A stretch of 64,000 nt of DNA from an uncultured Acetatifactor sp. (lineage in GTDB: Bacteria; Bacillota; Clostridia; Lachnospirales; Lachnospiraceae): NCBI GenBank assembly GCA_947589075.1, contig CANQBS010000004.1, positions 1-64,000 on the forward strand, given 5' to 3'. The translations under genes and the position numbers were made by a program. How positions within the stretch are numbered: the first letter of the stretch is position 1; the number at the start of each line of letters is the position of its first letter. Below are positions 9,991-20,427 of the stretch, piece after piece. Under the pieces are notes generated by a model. It saw nothing but the letters and a program-made list of their open reading frames with translations. It was not told the origin of the DNA and searched no databases.

Positions 9991-11259
9991 ATGATCAAGA
10001 AAGAGATGATCGCCATGCTTCTTGCAGGCGGTCAGGGCAGCCGCCTGGGAGTGCTCACTTCCAAGGTCGCAAAACCAGCAGTTTCCTTTGGGGGAAAGTA
10101 CCGCATCATTGACTTTCCGCTTTCCAACTGTATCAATTCAGGCATTGATACGGTGGGGGTGCTTACCCAGTATCAGCCCCTTCGGCTGAATACCCACATA
10201 GGAATCGGTATTCCCTGGGATCTGGACCGTAACTTCGGAGGCGTGACGGTTCTGCCGCCTTATGAGAAGAGTACCAACAGCGAGTGGTATACCGGCACTG
10301 CCAATGCCATTTATCAAAATCTTGATTATATGGAAAGCTATCATCCTGATTATGTGCTGATCCTGTCAGGGGATCATATCTACAAGATGGATTATGAGGT
10401 GATGCTGGACTTTCATCAGAAGAAGGGTGCGGATGTGACCATCGCCGTGATGCCGGTTCCCATGGAGGAAGCAGGCCGTTTTGGCATCATGATCACGGAT
10501 GGGGATCACCGCATTACGGAGTTTGAAGAAAAACCGGCTCATCCCAGAAGCAATCTTGCCAGCATGGGCATATATATTTTTAACTGGAAGACCCTGAAGG
10601 AAGCTCTGATCGCCATGGCGGACCAACCGGCCCTGGATTTTGGCAAGCATGTCATCCCATATTGCCATGAGAAGGGATCGCCCCTCTATGCCTATGAATT
10701 TACCGGCTACTGGAAGGATGTTGGAACCCTGAGCTCTTATTGGGAAGCCAATATGGAGCTGATCGATCTTGTTCCGGAATTCAACCTGTATGAAGAGTAC
10801 TGGAAGATCTACACCAAGAGCGAGATACTGCCGCCCCAGTATGTATCGGACTCAAGTGCAGTGGAACGCTGTATTATCGGTGAGGGTTCAGATATCTATG
10901 GAGAGGTGTACAACTCCGTGATTGGCTGCGGTGTTACCATTGGTAAAGGCAGCGTCGTCCGTGACTCCATCATTATGAATCAGACCTCCATTGGAGAAGG
11001 CTGTGAGGTAAATAAGGCGATCATCGCAGAGAATGTTTCAGTCGGGGATCATGTCCGTCTGGGCATCGGCGAAGAGGTTCCAAATGAGACTGCGCCCCAT
11101 ATTTACGATCAGGGTCTTGTTACTATCGGAGAGAAGAGCGTCATACCGGAAGGGGTCAGTGTAGGCAGGAATACGGTGATTTTTGGCGAAACAGAGAAAA
11201 AAGATTATCCGGATTCTTATCTTGCCGGCGGCAAATCATTGATTAAGGCAGGTGAGTGA
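9991..11259 (+). CDS. glgC: Glucose-1-phosphate adenylyltransferase, GlgC subunit
   Basis: [46 protein letters not shown] at 9991 preferred over track start 9940. Confidence 0.93.
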   Translation: MIKKEMIAMLLAGGQGSRLGVLTSKVAKPAVSFGGKYRIIDFPLSNCINSGIDTVGVLTQYQPLRLNTHIGIGIPWDLDRNFGGVTVLPPYEKSTNSEWYTGTANAIYQNLDYMESYHPDYVLILSGDHIYKMDYEVMLDFHQKKGADVTIAVMPVPMEEAGRFGIMITDGDHRITEFEEKPAHPRSNLASMGIYIFNWKTLKEALIAMADQPALDFGKHVIPYCHEKGSPLYAYEFTGYWKDVGTLSSYWEANMELIDLVPEFNLYEEYWKIYTKSEILPPQYVSDSSAVERCIIGEGSDIYGEVYNSVIGCGVTIGKGSVVRDSIIMNQTSIGEGCEVNKAIIAENVSVGDHVRLGIGEEVPNETAPHIYDQGLVTIGEKSVIPEGVSVGRNTVIFGETEKKDYPDSYLAGGKSLIKAGE

Positions 11260-12380
11260 CAGTGAGAGCGATTGGAATTGTTTTGGCCGGAGGCAACAGC
11301 CACAGGATGGGAGCTCTTTCCCACAGCCGTGCGGTCTGCGCCATGCCGGTGGCGGGCAGCTACAGAGGGATTGATTTTACCTTGAGCAATATGTCCAATT
11401 CCCATATCCAGAAAGTAGCTGTCTTCACACAATACAATGCCCGGAGCCTGAATGAACACTTAAGCTCTTCCAAATGGTGGGATTTCGGACGCAAGCAGGG
11501 CGGCTTGTATGTGTTCACACCTGCTGTGACAGCAGAGAACAGCAACTGGTATCGGGGGACGGCGGATGCCATATGGCAGAACCTGTCCTTCTTAAAGAGC
11601 AGTCATGAACCATATGTGGTCATTGCATCCGGCGATTGTGTCTATAAGCTGGATTTCAATGCGGTGCTGGAGTACCACATCGAGAAAAAGGCGGATATTA
11701 CCGTGGTTTGCCGGGATATGGAGCCACAGATCGGTGTGGAGCGCTACGGGACGGTCCGTCTGGATGAGGACAACCGCATTGAAGAATTTGAGGAAAAGCC
11801 CTTGTATGCCAAGACCCGTACGATCTCCTGCGGTATCTATGTCATCAGACGCAGACAGCTCATTGAGATGATCGAGAAGTGCGCGGAAGAGGACAGATAC
11901 GATTTTGTCAGGGACATTCTGGTCCGCTATAAGGAGCTGAAGCGCATCTATGGGTACAAAATCACAGACTACTGGAGGAATATCGCTTCGGTGGAGGATT
12001 ACTATAACACCAATATGGATTTTTTGAAGCCAGAGGTGCGGGATTATTTCTTCAAGCAGTATCCGGACATCTATTCTAAGGTAGATGATCTGCCTCCTGC
12101 GAAATACAATGTCGGGGCAAAGATTAAGAACAGCCTGATTTCCAGCGGCTGTATCGTCAATGGCGTAGTGGAGAATTCCGTGATTTTTAAGAAGAGTTAT
12201 ATCGGCAACAATTGTGTGATCAAGAACTCCATTGTCCTGAATGATGTTTATATCGGGGACAATACGCATATTGAAAATTGTATCGTGGAAAGCCGCGGTA
12301 CGATCCAGGCCGGCTCCCGTTATGTAGGGGAAGACGGTATTAAGGTAGTAGTGGAAAAGAACGCAAGGTATGTGATCTGA
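11256..12380 (+). CDS. glgD: Glucose-1-phosphate adenylyltransferase, GlgD subunit
   Basis: [41 protein letters not shown]; overlaps the glgC stop. Confidence 0.9.
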   Translation: MTVRAIGIVLAGGNSHRMGALSHSRAVCAMPVAGSYRGIDFTLSNMSNSHIQKVAVFTQYNARSLNEHLSSSKWWDFGRKQGGLYVFTPAVTAENSNWYRGTADAIWQNLSFLKSSHEPYVVIASGDCVYKLDFNAVLEYHIEKKADITVVCRDMEPQIGVERYGTVRLDEDNRIEEFEEKPLYAKTRTISCGIYVIRRRQLIEMIEKCAEEDRYDFVRDILVRYKELKRIYGYKITDYWRNIASVEDYYNTNMDFLKPEVRDYFFKQYPDIYSKVDDLPPAKYNVGAKIKNSLISSGCIVNGVVENSVIFKKSYIGNNCVIKNSIVLNDVYIGDNTHIENCIVESRGTIQAGSRYVGEDGIKVVVEKNARYVI

Positions 12381-12602
12381 GAAGCGCTGCAGGCGAATCC
12401 CTAAGCAGCGGTTCTCGCAAAAAAAACAATAGTTCAGTCGTACCTCCACGCACAGACTAGCACGATTTGACATAATTTTCGGGATAGTCGACTGACGCAG
12501 TTGATAGGTTACTGTAGCATTAGTAGATGGACGGAGGTATGCTGGTATCACTGCATCCCCTCGTACAGATACTAAAATCAAAGTTACATGGGGGTCAAAC
12601 GA

Positions 12603-12896
12603 ATGCAGATTACAGATGTTAGAGTTCGCAAGATCGCGAAAGAGGGTAAGATGAAGGCTATTGTATCGATCACGCTGGATGATGAATTTGTAGTTCATGA
12701 TATCAAGGTGATTGAGGGTGAAAAGGGATTGTTTATCGCCATGCCCAGCAAAAAGGCTTCTGATGGGGAATACAGGGATATCGCCCATCCCATCAACTCC
12801 GCCACCAGGGAGAGTATCCAGAGGATCATCCTGGAGCACTATGAGAACGCGATGGAAGAGCCTGAAGAGGAATCCGGGGAGGAGCCGGAAGCATAG
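12603..12896 (+). CDS. spoVG: Septation protein SpoVG
   Basis: [51 protein letters not shown]. Confidence 0.95.
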   Translation: MQITDVRVRKIAKEGKMKAIVSITLDDEFVVHDIKVIEGEKGLFIAMPSKKASDGEYRDIAHPINSATRESIQRIILEHYENAMEEPEEESGEEPEA

Positions 12897-12953
12897 GGGA
12901 TATGCGGGTTACAATTGCATTGAAAACGACTAGTTATATGAGACATAAATGAG

Positions 12954-12996
12954 CCGGAGAAGCCTTGGGGAGAATGTGGTTTCTCCGGTTTTTTTG
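12954..12996 (+). terminator. Rho-independent terminator after spoVG
   Basis: CCGGAGAA...TTCTCCGG followed by T8. Confidence 0.8.
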
Positions 12997-13109
12997 CTTG
13001 ATTATTTCTGCGGCTTTGTTTATACTATATTTCTGCAGGAAAATTTTTTTCATAAAAATGGGAAGCTTAAGGTTTGGGAGGCTTCTTTGGATATTTGTGG
13101 AGGTATGGG

Positions 13110-13685
13110 ATGTATATCATCGTCGGTTTGGGGAATCCCTCCAGGGAATATGAAAATACGAGGCATAATGTGGGGTTTGACGTGATCGATGCCCTGGCGG
13201 AGAAGGAAGGCATCCGGGTGCTGGAGAAAAAATATAAGGCTGTTGTCGGTAAGGGAAATATTGCCGGGAACGCCGCGGTGCTGGCAAAGCCCCAGACCTA
13301 TATGAATTTAAGCGGGGAGAGCGTAAGGGAGCTGGTATCCTTTTATAAGGCGGAGGAGAAGACCCAGCTTATTGTGGTATCCGACGATGTGAGCCTGGAT
13401 CTGGGGCAGATCAGGATTCGCAAAAAGGGCAGCGCCGGGGGTCACAACGGCCTGAAAAACATCATTGCCAATCTGGGGCACGATGAATTCATCCGCGTCC
13501 GGATGGGCGTGGGAAAGAAGCCGGAGCATTATGACCTGGTGAACTATGTGCTGGGCCACTTTACAAAGGAAGAGCGGAAGGTCATGGATGCGGCGGCAGG
13601 AGAGGCGGCGCAGGCCATAGAGGTGATCCTTTCGGAGGGACCGGAGGCGGCCATGAACCGTTTTAACCGGAAAAATGAGACGTAG
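13110..13685 (+). CDS. pth: Peptidyl-tRNA hydrolase
   Basis: MYIIVGLGNPSREYENTRHNVGFDVID, KPQTYMNLSGESV, GSAGGHNGLKNI. Confidence 0.95.
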   Translation: MYIIVGLGNPSREYENTRHNVGFDVIDALAEKEGIRVLEKKYKAVVGKGNIAGNAAVLAKPQTYMNLSGESVRELVSFYKAEEKTQLIVVSDDVSLDLGQIRIRKKGSAGGHNGLKNIIANLGHDEFIRVRMGVGKKPEHYDLVNYVLGHFTKEERKVMDAAAGEAAQAIEVILSEGPEAAMNRFNRKNET

Positions 13686-13760
13686 CAAAGGGATTGCAGA
13701 CGAAATAAGGAGATTGTGCGGCACAGGAGAATTGAGGCGCAGCAGAAAGCGAGGAAGCAT

Positions 13761-16700
13761 ATGCAGGCATTGGTTGCCCCCCTTGGGGAGCTGGCAGAAT
13801 TTGGCGAGATGAAGGACGCGATCCGGAAAAAACGTACACCGGTGTCGGTAACAGGCTGTGTGGATTCCCAGAAGCTGCATTTGATCTACGGACTGTCGGA
13901 AGGGGTGAAGGTAAAGGTCATCGTTGCCTACAGCGACCTGAGGGCCAGGGAGATTTACGAAGAATACCAGTTTTATGACCATAATTCCTACCTGTATCCC
14001 GGGAAGGACCTGATCTTTTTCCAGGCGGATATTCATGGCAATCAGCTGACCAGGGAGCGGGTGCGCACCCTCCGCAGGATCATGGAGGGTAAGCCCCTGA
14101 CCGTGATCACCACCTACGCCGCCCTCATGACGCCTCAGGCGGTATGGGACGGGAAAAGGGACGTGATAGAGCTTTCCCAGGGGGAGGAGCTGGATCTGCG
14201 GGTCATTTCCCGCAAACTGACGGATATGGGTTATGAAAAGGTCTATCAGGTGGAAAGTCCGGGGCAGTTTTCCATCAGAGGAGGCATTCTGGACGTGTTT
14301 GACCTGACTGAAGAGAATCCGGTCCGCATCGAGCTGTGGGGGGATGAGATCGATTCCATCCGCAGCTTTGATATTTTGAGCCAGCGTTCCATTGAGAGGC
14401 TGGAGAGCTTCACCATATTCCCCGCCACGGAATTTGTCCTTTCCGACGAAGAGATCCGCCTGGGGATCAAGAAGATAGAAAAAGAAGCGAAACGTCAGGA
14501 GCAGGTGTTTCGGGATGCCCATCAGCCTGAAGAAGCCGGGCGGATCGCAGCCCAGGTGGAGGAGTTAAAGGAGCAGCTGGTGGAACTGCGTTCCTATACC
14601 AATCTGGAAAGCTATGTCCGGTATTTTTATGAGGAAACCATGACTTTGCCGGGACTTCTTGCAGGGATGGGGGAAAGTCTGGTCTTTTTTCTGGATGAAC
14701 CCGCCAGGATAAAAGAGCATGGGGAAGCGGTGGAGCTGGAATTCAGAGAAAGCATGGAGCAGCGCGCCAGAAAAGGGTATGTCCTGCCCGGACAGATGAA
14801 TGTGCTTTACAGTGCGCAGCAGGCAGCGGCGGAGCTTCTGCGGTCCCCGGTGGTGATGCTTTCCGCCCTGGAGGCGCGGAACAGTCTTTTTAAAGCGGAG
14901 AAGCGTTTTGATATCGAGACCAGAAGCATTTCTTCCTATAATAACAGCTTTGAGTCTCTGGTAAGGGATCTGCAGATGTATAAGCGCAAAAAATACCGGG
15001 TGCTTCTTCTGTCCGGTTCCAGGACCAGGGCAAAGCGGCTGGCGGAGGATCTGCGGGACAATGAGCTTTCCGCCGTCTATTCCGAGGATCCCTGCCGGGA
15101 GGTGCTGCCGGGAGAGGTGCTTACCTATTACGGCCATGTGAATAAGGGCTTTGAATATCCTTTCCTGAAATTCGTGGTCATTACGGAATCGGATATTTTC
15201 GGCGCGGAGAAAAAGAAGAAAAAAAGGCGTAAGTTCAGCGAAGGCCAGAAGATCGGCGATTTCAATGAGCTGAAGGTGGGGGATTACGTGGTTCATGAGA
15301 GCCATGGCCTCGGGGTGTACAAGGGCATTGAAAAGGTGGAAATGGAAGGGGTGGTCAAGGACTACCTGAAGATCGAGTACCGGGACGGAGGAAATCTTTA
15401 TATCCTTGCCACGGGTCTGGACGTGATCCAGAAATACGCCTCCGCGGACGCCGCCAGGACGCCGAAGTTAAACAAGCTGGGGGGCAAGGAATGGGAAAAG
15501 ACCAAGACGAAGGTCCGCACCGCCGTAAACCAGGTGGCAAAGGATCTGGTGGAGCTTTATGCCAGAAGGCAGCAGTCAGAAGGCTACCAGTATGGACCGG
15601 ATACGGTATGGCAGCGGGAATTTGAGGAAATGTTCCCCTTTGAGGAGACGGAAGATCAGGCGGCAGCCATCCTGGACACCAAACGGGATATGGAGAGCAG
15701 GAAGATCATGGATCGCCTGATCTGCGGGGACGTGGGCTATGGCAAGACGGAAATCGCCATCCGGGCTGCTTTCAAGGCGGTGCAGGAGGGAAAGCAGGTG
15801 GTATACCTGGTGCCCACCACCATCCTTGCCCAGCAGCATTATACCACCTTTGTCCAGAGAATGAAGGATTTCCCGGTGAGGATAGATCTCATGAGCCGGT
15901 TTCGGACCGCTGCAGAGCAGAAGAAGACCATTGCGGATCTGCAGAAGGGTTTTGTGGATATTGTGATCGGCACCCATCGTGTGCTTTCGGATGATATGAA
16001 ATACAAGGATCTGGGGCTTCTGATCATCGATGAGGAGCAGCGTTTCGGGGTAGCCCATAAGGAGAAGATCAAGAAGCTGAAGGAAAATGTGGATGTGCTG
16101 ACCCTGACCGCCACTCCCATTCCCAGAACGCTGCACATGAGCCTGGTGGGGATCCGGGATATGAGTGTGCTGGAGGAGGCGCCGGAGGATCGTCTTCCCA
16201 TCCAGACCTATGTGATGGAGTATAACGAGGAAATGGTGCGGGAGGCCATTGTCCGGGAGCTTGCCAGAAACGGGCAGGTCTATTATGTTTACAACCGGGT
16301 AAATAACATTGCGGACGTTACGGCGAATATTGCCAGGCTGGTGCCGGAGGCTACGGTGGCCTTCGCCCATGGCCAGATGAAGGAAAGCGAGCTGGAGCGT
16401 ATCATGTTCGATTTCATCAACGGGGAGATCGATGTGCTGGTGTCCACCACCATCATTGAAACCGGTCTGGATATTTCCAATGTGAACACCATGATCATCC
16501 AGGATTCCGATCAGATGGGTCTTTCCCAGCTTTACCAGCTGCGGGGAAGGGTGGGGCGTTCCAGCCGCAATGCCTATGCCTTTCTGATGTATAAGCGGGA
16601 TAAGATGTTAAAAGAGGTGGCGGAGAAGAGACTTGCGGCCATTAAGGAGTTCACGGAGCTGGGCAGCGGCTTTAAGATCGCCATGCGGGACCTGGAGATC

Positions 16701-17303
16701 CGGGGAGCAGGCAATCTTCTGGGGATGAGCCAGCATGGTCATATGGAAGCGGTGGGTTACGATCTGTACTGTAAGATGCTGAACGATGCGGTGAAAAACC
16801 TGAAGGGGATTCCCACCGCCCTGGACGATTTCACTACGGTGGTGGATCTGGATGTGGACGCTTATATTCCGGCGGAATATATTGTGAATGAAGTGCAGAA
16901 GCTGGATATTTATAAAAGGATCACGGGCATTGAAAATGAAAGGGAAAGGGACGATATGCTGGATGAACTGCTGGATCGTTTCGGAGCCATCCCTCAGTCT
17001 GTGGACAATCTTTTGCGGATCGCCCTGATCCGGGTATCCGCCCATAAGCTGTATCTGACGGAGGTAAAGGGAAAAAACGAGAGGATCACGCTGCAGTTTA
17101 AGGCGGATGCAGACGTAAATCCGGCAGGGATACCGGCGCTTTTGCGCAGGTTTGGAGAAAATCTGAAATTTACCGCCTATGGGACGCCGTTTTTTACTTA
17201 TCGTTATAAAAAGACGGGGCTGGCGGAGAAGGACGAGGCGCGGCTTTTGGAGATGACGGAGAAGCTGGTGCGGGAGATGGGGAAAACACTTTCGGACGAG
17301 TGA
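13761..17303 (+). CDS. mfd: Transcription-repair coupling factor
   Basis: About 1180 aa; RID domain LKVGDYVVHESHGLGVYKGI, helicase motifs GDVGYGKTEIAIRAAF and DEEQRFGV; start uncertain (13716 or 13761). Confidence 0.95.
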   Translation: MQALVAPLGELAEFGEMKDAIRKKRTPVSVTGCVDSQKLHLIYGLSEGVKVKVIVAYSDLRAREIYEEYQFYDHNSYLYPGKDLIFFQADIHGNQLTRERVRTLRRIMEGKPLTVITTYAALMTPQAVWDGKRDVIELSQGEELDLRVISRKLTDMGYEKVYQVESPGQFSIRGGILDVFDLTEENPVRIELWGDEIDSIRSFDILSQRSIERLESFTIFPATEFVLSDEEIRLGIKKIEKEAKRQEQVFRDAHQPEEAGRIAAQVEELKEQLVELRSYTNLESYVRYFYEETMTLPGLLAGMGESLVFFLDEPARIKEHGEAVELEFRESMEQRARKGYVLPGQMNVLYSAQQAAAELLRSPVVMLSALEARNSLFKAEKRFDIETRSISSYNNSFESLVRDLQMYKRKKYRVLLLSGSRTRAKRLAEDLRDNELSAVYSEDPCREVLPGEVLTYYGHVNKGFEYPFLKFVVITESDIFGAEKKKKKRRKFSEGQKIGDFNELKVGDYVVHESHGLGVYKGIEKVEMEGVVKDYLKIEYRDGGNLYILATGLDVIQKYASADAARTPKLNKLGGKEWEKTKTKVRTAVNQVAKDLVELYARRQQSEGYQYGPDTVWQREFEEMFPFEETEDQAAAILDTKRDMESRKIMDRLICGDVGYGKTEIAIRAAFKAVQEGKQVVYLVPTTILAQQHYTTFVQRMKDFPVRIDLMSRFRTAAEQKKTIADLQKGFVDIVIGTHRVLSDDMKYKDLGLLIIDEEQRFGVAHKEKIKKLKENVDVLTLTATPIPRTLHMSLVGIRDMSVLEEAPEDRLPIQTYVMEYNEEMVREAIVRELARNGQVYYVYNRVNNIADVTANIARLVPEATVAFAHGQMKESELERIMFDFINGEIDVLVSTTIIETGLDISNVNTMIIQDSDQMGLSQLYQLRGRVGRSSRNAYAFLMYKRDKMLKEVAEKRLAAIKEFTELGSGFKIAMRDLEIRGAGNLLGMSQHGHMEAVGYDLYCKMLNDAVKNLKGIPTALDDFTTVVDLDVDAYIPAEYIVNEVQKLDIYKRITGIENERERDDMLDELLDRFGAIPQSVDNLLRIALIRVSAHKLYLTEVKGKNERITLQFKADADVNPAGIPALLRRFGENLKFTAYGTPFFTYRYKKTGLAEKDEARLLEMTEKLVREMGKTLSDE

Positions 17304-17420
17304 ACTGGAAGTGTGTAAATTTCGAAAAAATTAAGTTGCGGGAATGGTGAGGTTGTGGGATAATAGAAGTGTGGCTTGTCAGGAATGAGAGTCTGATTTT
17401 ATGCAGGGGACCGAGGGAAA

Positions 17421-18878
17421 ATGAGTGTAAGCGATTGGAACAGGATAGGAAATCAATTGAGGGAAGCCGTGGAGGATTCCTTGAATACAGGAAATTTCCA
17501 GCAGCTGGGGGACGCGTTGTCCGATACGGTGAATTCTGCCCTTGCGGAGGCAAGGAGACAGGTAGAGGCATATCAGAGTAAAAGCAGTGCTACATATCAG
17601 AATCCCAGACAGGAGGATGGCAATCCCGGTCAGGGAAGCGACAGTTCCGGGAAGAGCGGCACTTCCGGCCAGGGAGGCTATAATTCCCGGCAGAACAGTG
17701 CTTCCGGGCAGGGAAACAGTTTCCAGCAGGCAGTGAATCATTTCCGTCAGAACGGTACGGGCTGGAACGGAGGCGGCAGTGCTTTTCAGGGAGGTCAGTG
17801 GTACAACAATGGGGGCTGGAACGGAAACCAGCAGAAAAGACCTCATTTTCAGCCTGTAAAAATGAATAAAGTGGGCCGTATTTCCAGCGTCCTTCTTATG
17901 GTGTTCGGCGGGATCGGGACCGGAGTTATGGCCGTGGGTCTGTTTGTGCTTTTATTGACGCTGATGATAACCTGGGCCTGGGATCCTGATCTTTTGACTG
18001 CCATAGGAATCGTTGGCTTTCTGCTGGCCTTCAGCATTCTTATGATCCGGAAGGGCTGTAAGCTGAAGGACAGGCTGAAGCGGGCGCTGCGGTATGTGCA
18101 GATCTGCGGGCACTGTCATTATATCAATATTGTTGATCTGGCGGCGCAGATGGGAAATACCGTGAAATATACCCTGAAGGATATAAAAAAGATGCTTAAG
18201 GCGGGATTCTTCCCGGAGGGACATCTGGATCAGGAGGATACCTGCCTGATGCTGGACGACGCCACCTATCGTCAGTATCTTGCCATCCAGAAGGAGCGAA
18301 AGGCAAGGGAAATGGAGGAAAAGGTGGCAAGAATGCGGGAACGGCAGCAGGCAGGGCCGGAGAATCCTTCCGTTCCTTTCCAGGCGGGACAGGCTCCGGA
18401 GAATATGGGACCTCCTCCCGTGCCGGAGAATCCTGAGCTGGACGCAATGGTCAGGGAAGGCCAGGAATATATTAAGAAGCTTCGGGAAATGAACGACAAT
18501 ATTGAAGGAGAAGTGATCTCCTCCAAGCTGTTCCAGCTGGAGAATCTGTTGAAGGAGATTTTTGAGCGGGTCAGGGAGCATCCGGAACAAATGCCCAGGA
18601 TGCAGAAATTTATGAAATATTATCTGCCCACCACCTTAAAGCTGGTGGAGGCTTATGAGGACTTTGACAGTGTGAGCGTACCCGGAGAGGATATTCTTTC
18701 TGCCAAGAAGGAGATCGAGAAGACCCTGGACACCATCAATCAGGCTTTTACAGAGCTGCTTAACAGGCTGTTTCGGGATTCTGTGTACGACGCCACTACG
18801 GACGCGCAGGTGCTGCAGACCATGCTGGCACAGGAGGGATTGATGAAGACGCCGGAATTTGATAAGGTGTCCAGATAA
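17421..18878 (+). CDS. XpaC-like (5-bromo-4-chloroindolyl phosphate hydrolysis family) protein
   Basis: C-terminal YYLPTTLKLVEAYEDFDS...AKKEIEKTLDTINQAFTELLNRLF region; directly upstream of telA; Gly/Ser/Gln/Asn-rich segment then TM helices. Confidence 0.75.
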   Translation: MSVSDWNRIGNQLREAVEDSLNTGNFQQLGDALSDTVNSALAEARRQVEAYQSKSSATYQNPRQEDGNPGQGSDSSGKSGTSGQGGYNSRQNSASGQGNSFQQAVNHFRQNGTGWNGGGSAFQGGQWYNNGGWNGNQQKRPHFQPVKMNKVGRISSVLLMVFGGIGTGVMAVGLFVLLLTLMITWAWDPDLLTAIGIVGFLLAFSILMIRKGCKLKDRLKRALRYVQICGHCHYINIVDLAAQMGNTVKYTLKDIKKMLKAGFFPEGHLDQEDTCLMLDDATYRQYLAIQKERKAREMEEKVARMRERQQAGPENPSVPFQAGQAPENMGPPPVPENPELDAMVREGQEYIKKLREMNDNIEGEVISSKLFQLENLLKEIFERVREHPEQMPRMQKFMKYYLPTTLKLVEAYEDFDSVSVPGEDILSAKKEIEKTLDTINQAFTELLNRLFRDSVYDATTDAQVLQTMLAQEGLMKTPEFDKVSR

Positions 18879-18902
18879 AAAGTTTTTCAGGAGGGATAAA
18901 AA

Positions 18903-20054
18903 ATGAGCAATGATTTGGATGAGATGCTGAAGGAAGCGCCGACGCTTACCTTTGAACCTTTTTCCGGCACGCAGCCGGAGGTTCCTGCCGTGATGGAGCC
19001 TGAAAAGGTGCCGAAACCGGAGGAGATGCAGGTCAGCCTGACTGCGGAAGAGCAGAAAATGGTGGATGATTTTGCAGCTCAGATCGATCTGCGCAACACG
19101 CAGATGGTTCTCCAGTATGGTGCCGGAAGCCAGAAGAAGATCGCCGATTTCTCGGAGACCGCCCTGAATAACGTGCGCACCAAGGACATGGGGGAAGTGG
19201 GCGAGATGCTGACCAAGGTGGTGGCACAGCTTAAGGAATTCGATGAGGACGAGGAAGAGAAGGGTTTTCTGGGGCTGTTTAAAAAGAGCAGCAATAAGCT
19301 GGCCAACATGAAGGCGAAGTACGATAAGGCGGAAGTGAATGTGAACAAGATCAGCGACGCCTTAGAAGAGCATCAGGTCACTCTGTTAAAGGATGTGGCG
19401 ATGCTGGACAAGATGTATGAGCTGAATCTGAATTATTTCAAGGAGCTGTCCATGTATATCCTCGCGGGCAAACAGAAGCTTGCCCACGCTACGAAGGTAG
19501 AGCTTCCGGAGCTGGTGGCGAAAGCTGAGAAAAGCGGTCTTCCCGAGGATACCCAGGCTGCGAAGGATTATGCCGAGATGTGCAACCGCTTTGAGAAAAA
19601 GCTTTATGATCTCGATCTGACCCGCACCATTTCCCTGCAGATGGCTCCCCAGATCAGGCTGATCCAGAATAATGATACTATGATGTCCGATAAGATCCAG
19701 TCCACTCTGGTGAATACCATTCCTTTGTGGAAGAGCCAGATGGTGATCGCCATCGGCCTGGATCATTCCACGGAGGCGGCCAGGGTTCAGCGGGCGGTTT
19801 CCGATATGACCAATGAATTGTTAAAGAAGAATGCGGAGACCCTTAAGATGGCCACTGTGGAGACCGCAAAGGAATCCGAGCGGGGAATCGTGGACATTGA
19901 GACCCTCCAGGCCACCAACCAGACCCTGATCAGCACCCTGGACGAGGTGATGAAGATCCAGGAGGACGGAAGAGAGAAGCGTAAGAACGCGGAGATCGAG
20001 CTTCGCAAGATCGAGAACGAAATGCGGGAAAAGCTGCTTGAGATGAGCAGATAA
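18903..20054 (+). CDS. Toxic anion resistance protein TelA family
   Basis: 383 aa; KSQMVIAIGLDHSTEAARVQRAVSDMTNELLKKNAETLK and IVDIETLQATNQTLISTLDEVMKIQ. Confidence 0.9.
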   Translation: MSNDLDEMLKEAPTLTFEPFSGTQPEVPAVMEPEKVPKPEEMQVSLTAEEQKMVDDFAAQIDLRNTQMVLQYGAGSQKKIADFSETALNNVRTKDMGEVGEMLTKVVAQLKEFDEDEEEKGFLGLFKKSSNKLANMKAKYDKAEVNVNKISDALEEHQVTLLKDVAMLDKMYELNLNYFKELSMYILAGKQKLAHATKVELPELVAKAEKSGLPEDTQAAKDYAEMCNRFEKKLYDLDLTRTISLQMAPQIRLIQNNDTMMSDKIQSTLVNTIPLWKSQMVIAIGLDHSTEAARVQRAVSDMTNELLKKNAETLKMATVETAKESERGIVDIETLQATNQTLISTLDEVMKIQEDGREKRKNAEIELRKIENEMREKLLEMSR

Positions 20055-20149
20055 AGACGCCTGGAGCAGATCTGACCCAGGGAAAAATAAAGCTTAGGTA
20101 AGATTTAGGTAATGTAAGCTTTCATGATATCATAAATTGCTGTACAAAG

Positions 20150-20185
20150 AATCCTGCGATAACGGAAAATCGCAGGATTTTTTTT
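20150..20185 (+). terminator. Rho-independent terminator after telA
   Basis: AATCCTGCGA...TCGCAGGATT followed by T8. Confidence 0.8.
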
Positions 20186-20348
20186 GCGAAAGTATAAACC
20201 CCATTATGTCCCCACAGACATATGAACAGATTCCATCTCCAGAACTACTACAGATATGTATAGTTACAAATTGGTCAATTCTTTTGTGCACTATCACCTA
20301 AAATTAAAAGCATAAATTGGTAAAAAGGACTATTTTAACAAAGGGCTA

Positions 20349-20377
20349 TTGACTAATACAAATTAAGGTAGTAGAAT
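20349..20377 (+). promoter_or_regulatory. Candidate promoter of the carbohydrate ABC operon
   Basis: TTGACT-N17-TAGAAT, about 50 bp upstream of the SBP start. Confidence 0.6.
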
Positions 20378-20427
20378 GTAAAACATAAATGTAAAGTTAC
20401 AAAATTTAATTTTAGAGGAGGTACACA

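Noticed and set aside
11592-12839. 415-aa antisense ORF opposite glgD/spoVG
   Set aside because: Overlaps two well-supported genes; composition typical of shadow translation.
13308-14522. 404-aa antisense ORF across pth/mfd
   Set aside because: Antisense to two conserved genes; shadow ORF.
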